A DNA stretch of 64,000 nt from NCBI RefSeq assembly GCF_014649335.1, contig NZ_BMSV01000015.1, forward strand, positions 1-64,000. The letters run 5' to 3'. The position numbers and the translations under genes are program-made. The stretch comes from Streptomyces roseolilacinus (GTDB taxonomy: Bacteria > Actinomycetota > Actinomycetes > Streptomycetales > Streptomycetaceae). The notes below the pieces were generated by a model. The model had not been told where the DNA came from, searched no databases, and saw only the letters and a program-made list of their open reading frames with translations. Shown piece after piece: positions 1-7,628 of this stretch. The first letter of the stretch is position 1, and each line of letters opens with the position of its first letter.

Positions 1-58
1 TTCAGCGCCGATGGTACTGCAGGGGGGACCCTGTGGGAGAGTAGGACGCCGCCGAACA
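1..58 (+). rRNA. rrf: 5S ribosomal RNA, 3' end (partial)
   Basis: The first ~58 bases match the 3' half of Streptomyces 5S rRNA, including the GATGGTACTGCAGGGGGGAC stretch and the GGGAGAGTAGGACGCC helix. The 5' part lies outside the window. The exact 3' end (GCCGAACA region) is judged by eye. A strong terminator follows at once, so this is the end of an rRNA operon. Confidence 0.93.
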
Positions 59-70
59 CATCGTTCCGGG

Positions 71-101
71 AAGCCCCGCACCTCATGGTGCGGGGCTTTC
101 C
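71..101 (+). terminator. rRNA operon terminator
   Basis: A 12-bp perfect stem (AAGCCCCGCACC with GGTGCGGGGCTT) around a TCAT loop is followed by TTTCC. It sits about 13 nt after the 5S rRNA and is a typical intrinsic terminator. Confidence 0.88.
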
Positions 102-121
102 GCATTTCCGGAGCAGTTAGT

Positions 122-147
122 GGAGCCCTCCCTGGAAGGAGGGCTCC
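122..147. terminator. Hairpin between rRNA operon and DUF58 operon
   Basis: A 10-bp inverted repeat (GGAGCCCTCC / GGAGGGCTCC, 6-nt loop) lies between the rRNA terminator and the end of the minus-strand DUF58 gene. It probably ends the minus-strand operon and may back up the rRNA terminator. Confidence 0.6.
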
Positions 148-168
148 CAGCCAACCGATCATTCCTTC

Positions 169-1479
169 TCAGAGGCGACCTGCGGCCTTCAGCGCGAGGT
201 ACGCGTCGGCGAGGGCCGGCGCGAGGTCCTCGGGCTTGGCGTCCACCACCGTGACACCGTGACGCTGGAGCTGCTGCGCCGTGTGCTGTCGCTGGGCCCG
301 TGCCTGCGCGCCGGCGGCAGCCTCGTACACCGCCTCGGCCGTACCCCGGGACTTCGTCATCTCGTCCACGTGCGGATCCGAGACAGAGGCGACCACGACC
401 GTGTGCCGCTGCGTGAGCTGCGGCAGGACCGGGAGGAGGCCCTCCTCGATCGGCGCCGCGTCCAAGCTCGTCAACAGCACCACCAGCGAACGACGCGGCG
501 CACCGGCCAAAGCCGCAGCGCTCAGGCCGCGGGCGTCCGTCTCCACCAGCTCCGGCTCCAGCGTCGCCATGGCGTCCACCATGGCCGGCAGTACGTCACC
601 GGCCGCCCTGCCCTGCACACGGGACCGGACGCGCCGGTCGTACGCCAGCAGGTCCACCCGGTCACCGGCACGCGAAGCCAGTGCCGTCAGCAACAGAGCC
701 GCGTCCATCGCCGCGTCCAGACGGGGAACGTCCCCGACACGGCCCGCCGACGTGCGTCCCGTGTCCAGGACGAGCAGGATGTGCCGATCCCGTTCCGGAC
801 GCCACGTACGGACCGCGACGCTCGTCTGCCGCGCCGTGGCCCGCCAGTCGATGGAACGGGTGTCGTCCCCCGGGACGTACTCGCGGAGGCTGTCGAACTC
901 CGTGCCCTCACCCCGGATCAGGACACTCGTCCGGCCGTCCAGCTCCCGCAGCCGCGCGAGCTTCGACGGCAGGTGCTTGCGGCTGGTGAACGGAGGCAGC
1001 ACGCGAACCGTCCACGGCACCCGGTGGCCGCCCTGGCGGGCCGCCAGGCCGAGAGGCCCGTACGAGCGGACGGTGATCCGCTCCGCCTGCCGGTCGCCGC
1101 GGCGCGTGGGCCGCAGGAGCGTCATCAACCTGCGGCGCTCGCCCGCCGGCACCGTCACCCTGTGCCGGGAGGCCTCCTGATCGGTACCGGCCGGCCAGCT
1201 GCTGGGCGGCCACGCGTCCCGGACGTCCGCGCGCAGGCGGCGACGCGAAGGGTTCTCCACGAGCAGGTGCACCTGCGCGCTCTCCCCGAGTCGAACAGAC
1301 GTGTCACCACTTCGAGTGAACCGCAGCGTTCGCACTGGCGCAGCCAGGGCGTAGTCGCACAGAATTGCGAGGGACAGGGGGGCGTTGACCGCCAGCATCC
1401 CCGTCCAGCTGGGGGCCAGGATCCCGACCGGCAGCGAGCCGATCGCGGCCAGGAGCGCGGTACGTCCGGTGAGGGCCAT
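169..1479 (-). CDS. DUF58 domain-containing protein
   Basis: A 436-residue protein of unknown biochemical function. Two hydrophobic segments lie near the N-terminus (residues ~8-45). The DUF58 hallmark follows at ~190-225: a YVPGDDTRSIDWRATAR stretch, then a vWA-like fold with an LVLDTGRTS metal-site-like loop. Family members pair with MoxR ATPases in membrane or envelope maturation modules. The gene is last in a minus-strand operon, starting 3 nt after the MoxR stop codon. The ATG at 1479 is chosen because it gives this close coupling. A role as MoxR partner is inferred from family and context. Confidence 0.9.
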   Translation of the reverse strand: MALTGRTALLAAIGSLPVGILAPSWTGMLAVNAPLSLAILCDYALAAPVRTLRFTRSGDTSVRLGESAQVHLLVENPSRRRLRADVRDAWPPSSWPAGTDQEASRHRVTVPAGERRRLMTLLRPTRRGDRQAERITVRSYGPLGLAARQGGHRVPWTVRVLPPFTSRKHLPSKLARLRELDGRTSVLIRGEGTEFDSLREYVPGDDTRSIDWRATARQTSVAVRTWRPERDRHILLVLDTGRTSAGRVGDVPRLDAAMDAALLLTALASRAGDRVDLLAYDRRVRSRVQGRAAGDVLPAMVDAMATLEPELVETDARGLSAAALAGAPRRSLVVLLTSLDAAPIEEGLLPVLPQLTQRHTVVVASVSDPHVDEMTKSRGTAEAVYEAAAGAQARAQRQHTAQQLQRHGVTVVDAKPEDLAPALADAYLALKAAGRL

Positions 1480-1482
1480 GGG

Positions 1483-2475
1483 TCACTGCCTCAGCGACGG
1501 TGCGGGGACGTGGGCGAGGATCGAGTCGATGACGGAGTCGGCCGTCACACCTTCCATCTCCGCCTCGGGGCGCAGCTGGACGCGGTGACGCAGGGTCGGC
1601 AGGGCGAGGGCCTTCACATCGTCGGGGATGACGTAGTCCCGGCCGGTGAGCCAGGCCCAGGCGCGGGCGGTGGAGAGCAGGGCGGTGGCGCCTCGGGGGG
1701 AGACGCCGAGAGTGAGCGAGGGGGATTCACGCGTGGCACGGCAGATATCGACGACATAGCCGGCGATCTCGGCGGACACCGAGGTCCGGGCGACCGCACG
1801 GCGGGCGGCCTCCAGGTCCGCGGCGTCGGCGACCGGGCGTACGCCCGCGGCCTTCAGGTCGCGGGGGTCGAAGCCCCCCGCGTGGCGGGTCAGCACGTTG
1901 ACCTCGTCCTCGCGGGACGGCAGAGGCACCGTCAGCTTCAGGAGGAACCGGTCCAGTTGGGCCTCGGGAAGCGGGTAGGTCCCCTCGTACTCGACGGGGT
2001 TCTGCGTGGCCGCCACCAGGAACGGCTCGGGCAGTGGACGCGGTGTGCCGTCGACCGTCACCTGCCGCTCCTCCATCGCCTCCAGAAGCGACGCCTGGGT
2101 CTTCGGCGGGGTCCGGTTGATCTCGTCGGCGAGCAGCAGGTTCGTGAACACCGGGCCCGGCTGGAAGGAGAACTCGGCGCTCCGCGTGTCGTAGACGAGT
2201 GAACCCGTCACGTCACTCGGCATCAGGTCGGGGGTGAACTGGACACGCTTGGTGTCGAGTTCCAGCGACGCGGCGAGCGCGCGTACGAGCAGCGTCTTGG
2301 CGACGCCGGGCACGCCCTCCAGCAGGACGTGGCCCCGGCAGAGCAGGGCGACGACGAGTCCGGTGACAGCGGGGTCCTGCCCGACCACGGCCTTGGCGAT
2401 CTCGGTGCGCAGGGCTTCCAGGGAGGCGCGTGCGCGGTCCGAGTTCTCAGCGGTCTCGGGGGTCGGGGCACTCAT
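1483..2475 (-). CDS. MoxR family AAA+ ATPase
   Basis: A 330-residue AAA+ ATPase of the MoxR group. The Walker A-like loop is GVPGVAKT (residues ~55-62). Walker B with the MoxR helix follows: LLLADEINRTPPKTQASLLE, then a VAATQNP sensor segment. MoxR proteins act as chaperone-like ATPases working with vWA/DUF58 partners. The ATG overlaps the TGA of the upstream DUF4350 gene by 4 nt (ATGA), which indicates translational coupling, and the DUF58 gene follows after 3 nt. Length and motifs are complete. Confidence 0.95.
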   Translation of the reverse strand: MSAPTPETAENSDRARASLEALRTEIAKAVVGQDPAVTGLVVALLCRGHVLLEGVPGVAKTLLVRALAASLELDTKRVQFTPDLMPSDVTGSLVYDTRSAEFSFQPGPVFTNLLLADEINRTPPKTQASLLEAMEERQVTVDGTPRPLPEPFLVAATQNPVEYEGTYPLPEAQLDRFLLKLTVPLPSREDEVNVLTRHAGGFDPRDLKAAGVRPVADAADLEAARRAVARTSVSAEIAGYVVDICRATRESPSLTLGVSPRGATALLSTARAWAWLTGRDYVIPDDVKALALPTLRHRVQLRPEAEMEGVTADSVIDSILAHVPAPSLRQ

Positions 2476-3680
2476 GAGGTACGTACCTCTCTTTCGAGGG
2501 CGTCGAGTTGGTCTGCCAGGAGGACGAGCGCGGCGTCACGGGAGGGAGCCGGGCCGAACAACAGGTCCCGCAAGCCGCCGGCGTCACCGGTGAGACGGGC
2601 CGACAGGGCGGGGAGCAGGACGTCGGGGGAGTGGGCCTCCCTCGACGGGACGCCCACGAGAGGCGCGAGGCGGGCGCGGGTCGCCGAGCGGAGCACGGCG
2701 GCGGCACGGTCGCGGGCGTCGGCGCGGAAGTAGAGGCGGGCGCGGCCCTCCGTCGCCTCGGACGCGCGGATCGCGACCGGGAGGCGCTCCGTGACGAGCG
2801 GGCCCAGGCGGCGGGCGCGCCAGATCGCGGCCAGGACCGCCGCCACGGCGAGCTGCAGGGTGCCCCACAACCAGCCCGAGGGGATCAGGCTGAGGAAGTC
2901 CGCTTCCTCCTCGGCCCGGTCCCCGCCGTCGGAGCCGTCGCCGTCGGCGGCGGAAGGATCAGTGAGCGAAGGGAGGTACCAGACGAGATGGCCACGGGAA
3001 CCGAGGAGCTGCAGGGCGAGCGACGCGTTGCCCTCGTCGGCGAGACGCGCGTTGAAGAGCAGGTCCGCCGCCCCGAGGAGGACGGTGTCGCCACCGGCGG
3101 AGTTCTTCAGGCGGACCAGTGTGGGAAGGCCGTCACGGAAGTAGCAGGCGTCGGCGGAGGCGGAGCCGGCGATCACGTACCGTTCGCCGCCCAGGCTCAC
3201 CGCGCCCGCGCGGCGGGCCTCCGGCAGGGCGCAGCCGGGCTGCAGGGCCCGGACCGTGGCGGGGAAGTCCGCCGTCACGCCGGGCGCCAGGGCGTCGAGG
3301 GACGCCGCGTCGGCGGCGAGGAGGACGGTCCGGCCGCCCGACATGTCGATCGTGCCGCGCAACACCGTCTGCTGGTCGTCGCTCAGCAGATCGGGTGCCG
3401 TGACCAGCACGGTGGAGTCGGGTCCGGCCGCGGTGGTGACCTCGTCGAGGGTCGTGGCGACCCGGACCGACACCCCGCGTTCCTTCAGCAGCTCGGCGAT
3501 CGCACGGCTGCCGTTGGGGTCCGCGGAGCGGGGATCGAGCCGGCCGTGCTGTTCCCCGCTGCGCATCAGGGCGAGGACGACCCCCGCGATGATCAGCAGG
3601 GCCAGGGCGAGCAGGACGCCCCGCACCCGCGACCACACGTGCGCGGGACCACGGGAGAGGGAGGTGCCGGCGGAGGTCAC
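2472..3680 (-). CDS. DUF4350 domain-containing membrane protein
   Basis: About 402 residues from a GTG start at 3680. A transmembrane segment (VLLALALLIIAGVVLALM) lies at ~15-33. Next comes a DUF4350 region with a glutamine-amidotransferase-like fold (SRAIAELLKERGVSVRV, then TVLVTAPDLLSDDQ). A second membrane segment lies near residue 255. The GTG is chosen because it overlaps the TGA of the DUF4129 gene by 4 nt (GTGA). The reading frame stays open upstream, but that part is a shadow of the DUF4129 gene. Function is unknown; the operon position suggests an envelope-associated complex with MoxR and DUF58. Confidence 0.88.
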   Translation of the reverse strand: MTSAGTSLSRGPAHVWSRVRGVLLALALLIIAGVVLALMRSGEQHGRLDPRSADPNGSRAIAELLKERGVSVRVATTLDEVTTAAGPDSTVLVTAPDLLSDDQQTVLRGTIDMSGGRTVLLAADAASLDALAPGVTADFPATVRALQPGCALPEARRAGAVSLGGERYVIAGSASADACYFRDGLPTLVRLKNSAGGDTVLLGAADLLFNARLADEGNASLALQLLGSRGHLVWYLPSLTDPSAADGDGSDGGDRAEEEADFLSLIPSGWLWGTLQLAVAAVLAAIWRARRLGPLVTERLPVAIRASEATEGRARLYFRADARDRAAAVLRSATRARLAPLVGVPSREAHSPDVLLPALSARLTGDAGGLRDLLFGPAPSRDAALVLLADQLDALEREVRTS

Positions 3681-4369
3681 TGGGCGGCTCCCCGGGAGGC
3701 GCCGCTCCACTGGGGCCTGGCCCGCTCCACCGCGGCGTCGAGGTCCTTGAGGCGCTGGTACGCGCGCCGGTCGGCGGTGCGGCCGCCGTACGTGACGTCG
3801 TCGAACTCGCGGGCGGCGGCCCGCAACCCGTCGGCGAGGGCGGGCAGTGCCCGGCCCGCCTCGGCGGCCGCCTCGTCCGCGGTACGGCCAGGGCGCGGGT
3901 CGAGGAGCGTGCGCTCCTCGAGGGAGCGGACCACGGCCCGCATCCGCTCCTGCACGGCCTGGTTCCAGCGGCCCGCCGCAGCGTTCCGGTCGGCGGCCGC
4001 ACGGTGGTCGGCCGCGGTCCGAGGCCCCTCGTCGAACAGCGAGTCCGCCGCCGTCGACACCCGGCGCGGCGTGCCGAGCCGCCACCACAGGGCGCCCACC
4101 AGGCCCACCACGACGACGGTGATCACCACGATGCCCAGCCAGCCGCCCGGGGCGGCACCGGACGCCGTGTCGAACAGCTTGCCGATCCACTCGAAGAAGG
4201 CGTCCATGGCGCGCAGCAGGAGGTTGCGCTCGTCCTCGCCGTACATCGGTTTGGACAGCTCCCGTTCCGCCGCCTCGCGGGCGGGCACCCGCGGCACGTC
4301 CAGCGGCGGCCCGTCGCCGTCCGCGGCGGCCAGGCCCACCGCCGCCGTCGCTCCCCCCGTGACCGGCAC
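3677..4369 (-). CDS. DUF4129 domain-containing protein
   Basis: About 230 residues. One transmembrane helix lies at ~76-96, followed by a cytosolic DUF4129 domain with the RWNQAVQERMRAVVRSLEER helix and a C-terminal YQRLKDLDAAV helix. DUF4129 domains often sit at the C-terminus of transglutaminase-like (TgpA) proteins; here the domain stands alone. The GTG at 4369 is chosen because AGGAG lies 8 nt upstream and it begins 4 nt after the stop of the preceding gene. A longer frame to 4462 would overlap that gene. The product is likely a partner of DUF4350, MoxR and DUF58. Confidence 0.86.
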   Translation of the reverse strand: MPVTGGATAAVGLAAADGDGPPLDVPRVPAREAAERELSKPMYGEDERNLLLRAMDAFFEWIGKLFDTASGAAPGGWLGIVVITVVVVGLVGALWWRLGTPRRVSTAADSLFDEGPRTAADHRAAADRNAAAGRWNQAVQERMRAVVRSLEERTLLDPRPGRTADEAAAEAGRALPALADGLRAAAREFDDVTYGGRTADRRAYQRLKDLDAAVERARPQWSGASRGAAQ

Positions 4370-4373
4370 CGCA

Positions 4374-5588
4374 TCAGCTCCTGGGAGTCGTGTCGCCCGG
4401 CGAGGCGGAGCCGTAGCCGGGCACACCCGCCGCACGGGCGAGTTCGAGGTCGAGGGCCTCACGGCGGATGCGCTGGTCCACGTACAGGAGGACCGTCACT
4501 CCGGCCGAGATCGGATACATGATCGCGGATGTGATGACGGCGCCGATACCCGAGACGATCAGGAAGGTCCAGCTGTACTGGGGGGCGCCACCGGAGAACA
4601 CGCTGTCCATGGCCTCACCGTCCGCCGCCAGCGCCAGCATGGTGAACGGAATCGCCACGATCATCGCGATCAGGGCCGTCAGCAGCGCCGTCAGGAGCAG
4701 GATGCCGAAGATCCGCCACCACGAACCGCGCACCAGCTTCGCGGAGCGCCGCAGCGACGCCCCCACACCCTGGCCCTCCAGCATCACCACCGAGTACGAC
4801 AGGCTGAACCGCACCGTCAGCCAGACCACCACGAGCACCGCGGCCAGGCCGCCGAGGAACACCAGCACCGCACCCGCCACGGAACCGATCAGCAGCCCGG
4901 GACCGACACCCACCGCCGTGATGCCGAGGACGATCAGCGGAAGGAGGAGCGTCAGACCCAACAGCGGCACGAGCCGCGGTCGGGCATCGCGCCACACGTC
5001 GCCGAACGTCACCGGGCGGCCCAGCACCGAGCGGCTCACCACGAACGTCAGCAGCGCCGTCGTCACGAACGTGGCCGTCAGCCCCAACAGCATCGACGGA
5101 GCCGCGGAGATCATGCTCACCCGCAGCGACTCGCCGGCCTGCTCCAGCACCTCCGACGGGCTCGCGTTCGGGTCGAGCGCCGGTGCCTGCGGCAGGACGT
5201 ACCGCTGCAGGAGGATCTGCACCAGCTGCACCACCACCGACACGGTGAGCGTGATCCCCAGGACGGTCCGCCAGTGCGCGCGCAGCGTCGACACCGCGCC
5301 GTCCAGGATCTCGCCCACACCCAGCGGACGCAGCGGGATCACGCCCGGCTTCGGAGCCGGGGGCTGCGCCCAACCGCCGTACGGGCCGCCGCCACCCCAG
5401 CCGGGCGCGGGCGGCACCGGGCCGCCCGGCTGCGCAGCCGGCGGCGACCACCGGCCGGGAGGCGGCTGGTTCTCCGACCACTGCGGAGCAGGACCGCCCT
5501 GCTCGCCGGACGGGCGGGACGCACCGGCGCCCTGGTCGTCGGACGGGGAAGGAGATCCGGGCGAGGCCCAGCCCGGAGAGTCGTTCAC
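4374..5588 (-). CDS. Multi-pass membrane protein (DUF7847 / GDPD-membrane-domain type)
   Basis: About 404 residues. The first ~100 are Pro/Gly/Ala-rich and probably cytosolic, ending in an IPLRPLGVGEILDGA motif typical of this actinobacterial family. About six hydrophobic helices follow (for example TVLGITLTVSVVVQLVQILL and LLGLTLLLPLIVLGITAVG). It resembles the membrane domain attached to some glycerophosphodiester phosphodiesterases, but no catalytic GDPD domain is present. The GTG at 5588 is chosen because GAGGTGG lies ~6 nt upstream; the ATG at 5603 has no ribosome site. It is the first gene of the five-gene minus-strand operon. Function is unknown. Confidence 0.84.
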   Translation of the reverse strand: MNDSPGWASPGSPSPSDDQGAGASRPSGEQGGPAPQWSENQPPPGRWSPPAAQPGGPVPPAPGWGGGGPYGGWAQPPAPKPGVIPLRPLGVGEILDGAVSTLRAHWRTVLGITLTVSVVVQLVQILLQRYVLPQAPALDPNASPSEVLEQAGESLRVSMISAAPSMLLGLTATFVTTALLTFVVSRSVLGRPVTFGDVWRDARPRLVPLLGLTLLLPLIVLGITAVGVGPGLLIGSVAGAVLVFLGGLAAVLVVVWLTVRFSLSYSVVMLEGQGVGASLRRSAKLVRGSWWRIFGILLLTALLTALIAMIVAIPFTMLALAADGEAMDSVFSGGAPQYSWTFLIVSGIGAVITSAIMYPISAGVTVLLYVDQRIRREALDLELARAAGVPGYGSASPGDTTPRS

Positions 5589-5781
5589 GGTCGTCCACCT
5601 CATGGCTTGGTCGCGGGGCCCGCTCGTCGAGCCGGCTCGGTCACAGCACCCTGCCGCCTGCGGAGCGGCAGGTCGGCAGCCATCGTGCCACGGGCCACCC
5701 GCCCCGAGGCCAGGGCCCTGACGACTCCACCGCCCGCCACTACACCTTCATTGTCACCGGCCCAGCGGGCAGACTGGGCGA

Positions 5782-6933
5782 ATGGCTGATCAGTACGCAG
5801 GAACGGACCTCGGCGGACAGCCGCCCGTGCCCCCCGCCCTCCGCTGGGCGGAACCCCCCGAAGGCCCCGTCGTGGTGCTCCTCGACCAGACCCGACTGCC
5901 CACCGAGGAAGTCGAACTGGTCTGCACCGACGTGCCCGCCCTCGTCCGGGCCATCCAGACACTCGCCGTACGCGGCGCGCCCCTCCTCGGCATCGCCGGC
6001 GCCTACGGAGTGGCGCTCGCCGCCGTCCGCCGCTTCGACGTCGAGGAGGCCGCAGCCCAGCTCGCCGGGGCGCGCCCCACCGCCGTCAACCTCGGATACG
6101 GCGTACGGCGGGCCCTCGCCGCCCACCAGGCCGCCGCAGCGAACGGAGCCACCCCGGAAGAAGCCGCCGCGGCCACCCTGGCCGAAGCCCGGCGGCTCCA
6201 CCAGGAGGACGCGGAAGCCAGCAGAGCCGTGGCCGCCCGCGGACTCGCCCTCCTCGACGAGTTGCTGCCCGGCGGCAGCCACCGCGTCCTCACCCACTGC
6301 AACACCGGTGCCCTCGTGTCCGGCGGCGAAGGAACCGCGTTCGCCGTCGCCCTCGCCGCCCACCGCGCCGGAAGGCTGCGGCGGCTGTGGATCGACGAGA
6401 CACGGCCCCTCCTCCAGGGCGCCCGCCTCACCGCGTACGAGGCCGCCCGCAACGGCCTCGCCTCCACCCTGCTCACCGACAACGCCGCCGGATCCCTGTT
6501 CGCGGCCGGCGAGGTCGACGCCGTCCTCGTCGGCGCCGACCGGATCGCCGCCGACGGCTCCGTCGCCAACAAGGTCGGCACGTACCCCCTCGCCGTCCTC
6601 GCCAAGTACCACCACGTACCGTTCGTCGTCGTCGCACCCGTGACCACGATCGACCCCGGCACGCCCGACGGGGCGTCCATCGAGATCGAACAACGACCGG
6701 GAAGTGAAGTGACGCAGCTCACAGCGCCGGCCCCCGCCGGGGCCGCCGCGACGGGCCCGGGGAGCGGAACGCTCGTCGCACCCCTGGGAACCCAGGCCTA
6801 CAACCCGGCGTTTGACGTCACGCCGCCCGAACTGGTGACCGCGATCGTCACCGAGGCGGGAGTGGTGTCACCGGTGACCGCAGGAGGAATCGCAGAGCTG
6901 TGTGCCAGGTCACGCCAGGTAACGATTAGCTAA
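5782..6933 (+). CDS. mtnA: S-methyl-5-thioribose-1-phosphate isomerase
   Basis: 383 residues. Converts methylthioribose-1-phosphate to methylthioribulose-1-phosphate in the methionine salvage pathway. Family signatures are clear: an early VRGAPLLGIAGAYG loop, the catalytic cysteine in THCNTGALVSGG, DETRPLLQGARLTAYE, and the catalytic aspartate in VGADRIAADGSVANKVGTY. No ribosome site is seen before the ATG. It is divergent from the DUF7847 operon and ends 4 nt before the first possible mtrA start, so it may be co-transcribed with mtrA. No other methionine-salvage gene is in the window. Confidence 0.96.
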   Translation: MADQYAGTDLGGQPPVPPALRWAEPPEGPVVVLLDQTRLPTEEVELVCTDVPALVRAIQTLAVRGAPLLGIAGAYGVALAAVRRFDVEEAAAQLAGARPTAVNLGYGVRRALAAHQAAAANGATPEEAAAATLAEARRLHQEDAEASRAVAARGLALLDELLPGGSHRVLTHCNTGALVSGGEGTAFAVALAAHRAGRLRRLWIDETRPLLQGARLTAYEAARNGLASTLLTDNAAGSLFAAGEVDAVLVGADRIAADGSVANKVGTYPLAVLAKYHHVPFVVVAPVTTIDPGTPDGASIEIEQRPGSEVTQLTAPAPAGAAATGPGSGTLVAPLGTQAYNPAFDVTPPELVTAIVTEAGVVSPVTAGGIAELCARSRQVTIS

Positions 6934-6937
6934 TGGG

Positions 6938-7627
6938 ATGATGTCGATTATGAAGGGACGCGTCCTTGTCGTCGACGACGACACCGCACTGGCCGAGATG
7001 CTCGGGATCGTGCTGCGTGGTGAAGGGTTCGAGCCGTCGTTCGTAGCGGACGGCGACAAGGCACTCGCCGCATTCCGGGAGACCAAGCCCGACCTGGTCC
7101 TCCTCGACCTCATGCTGCCCGGGCGGGACGGCATCGAGGTGTGCCGGCTCATCCGAGCCGAGTCCGGCGTGCCGATCGTCATGCTCACCGCCAAGAGCGA
7201 CACCGTGGACGTCGTCGTCGGCCTCGAGTCCGGCGCCGACGACTACATCGTCAAACCGTTCAAACCGAAGGAGCTCGTCGCCCGCATCCGGGCACGCCTC
7301 CGCAGGTCCGAGGAGCCCGCCCCGGAGCAGCTCACCATCGGCGACCTCGTCATCGACGTCGCCGGGCACTCCGTGAAGCGGGACGGGCAGTCCATCGCCC
7401 TTACCCCCCTCGAGTTCGACCTCCTCGTCGCACTCGCCCGCAAGCCGTGGCAGGTCTTCACCCGGGAAGTCCTCCTCGAACAGGTCTGGGGCTACCGCCA
7501 CGCCGCCGACACGCGCCTGGTGAACGTCCACGTCCAGCGACTCCGCTCCAAGGTCGAGAAGGACCCCGAGCGACCCGAGATCGTCGTCACCGTCCGCGGT
7601 GTCGGCTACAAGGCGGGACCGAACTGA
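6938..7627 (+). CDS. mtrA: Two-component response regulator MtrA
   Basis: 229 residues. OmpR/PhoB-type regulator with a receiver domain (acidic cluster VVDDD, phosphoacceptor Asp in VLLDLMLPGRDG, signature Lys in YIVKPFKPKE). A C-terminal winged helix includes LLEQVWGYRHAADTRLVNVH and VRGVGYK. In actinomycetes MtrA controls cell-wall, division and developmental genes. The N-terminus MMSIMKGRVLVVDDD has three in-frame ATGs (6938, 6941, 6950). The last gives the classical MKGRVLVVDDD start, with a GGGA 11 nt upstream, and may be the true one. It is followed directly by mtrB. Confidence 0.97.
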   Translation: MMSIMKGRVLVVDDDTALAEMLGIVLRGEGFEPSFVADGDKALAAFRETKPDLVLLDLMLPGRDGIEVCRLIRAESGVPIVMLTAKSDTVDVVVGLESGADDYIVKPFKPKELVARIRARLRRSEEPAPEQLTIGDLVIDVAGHSVKRDGQSIALTPLEFDLLVALARKPWQVFTREVLLEQVWGYRHAADTRLVNVHVQRLRSKVEKDPERPEIVVTVRGVGYKAGPN

Positions 7628-7628
7628 C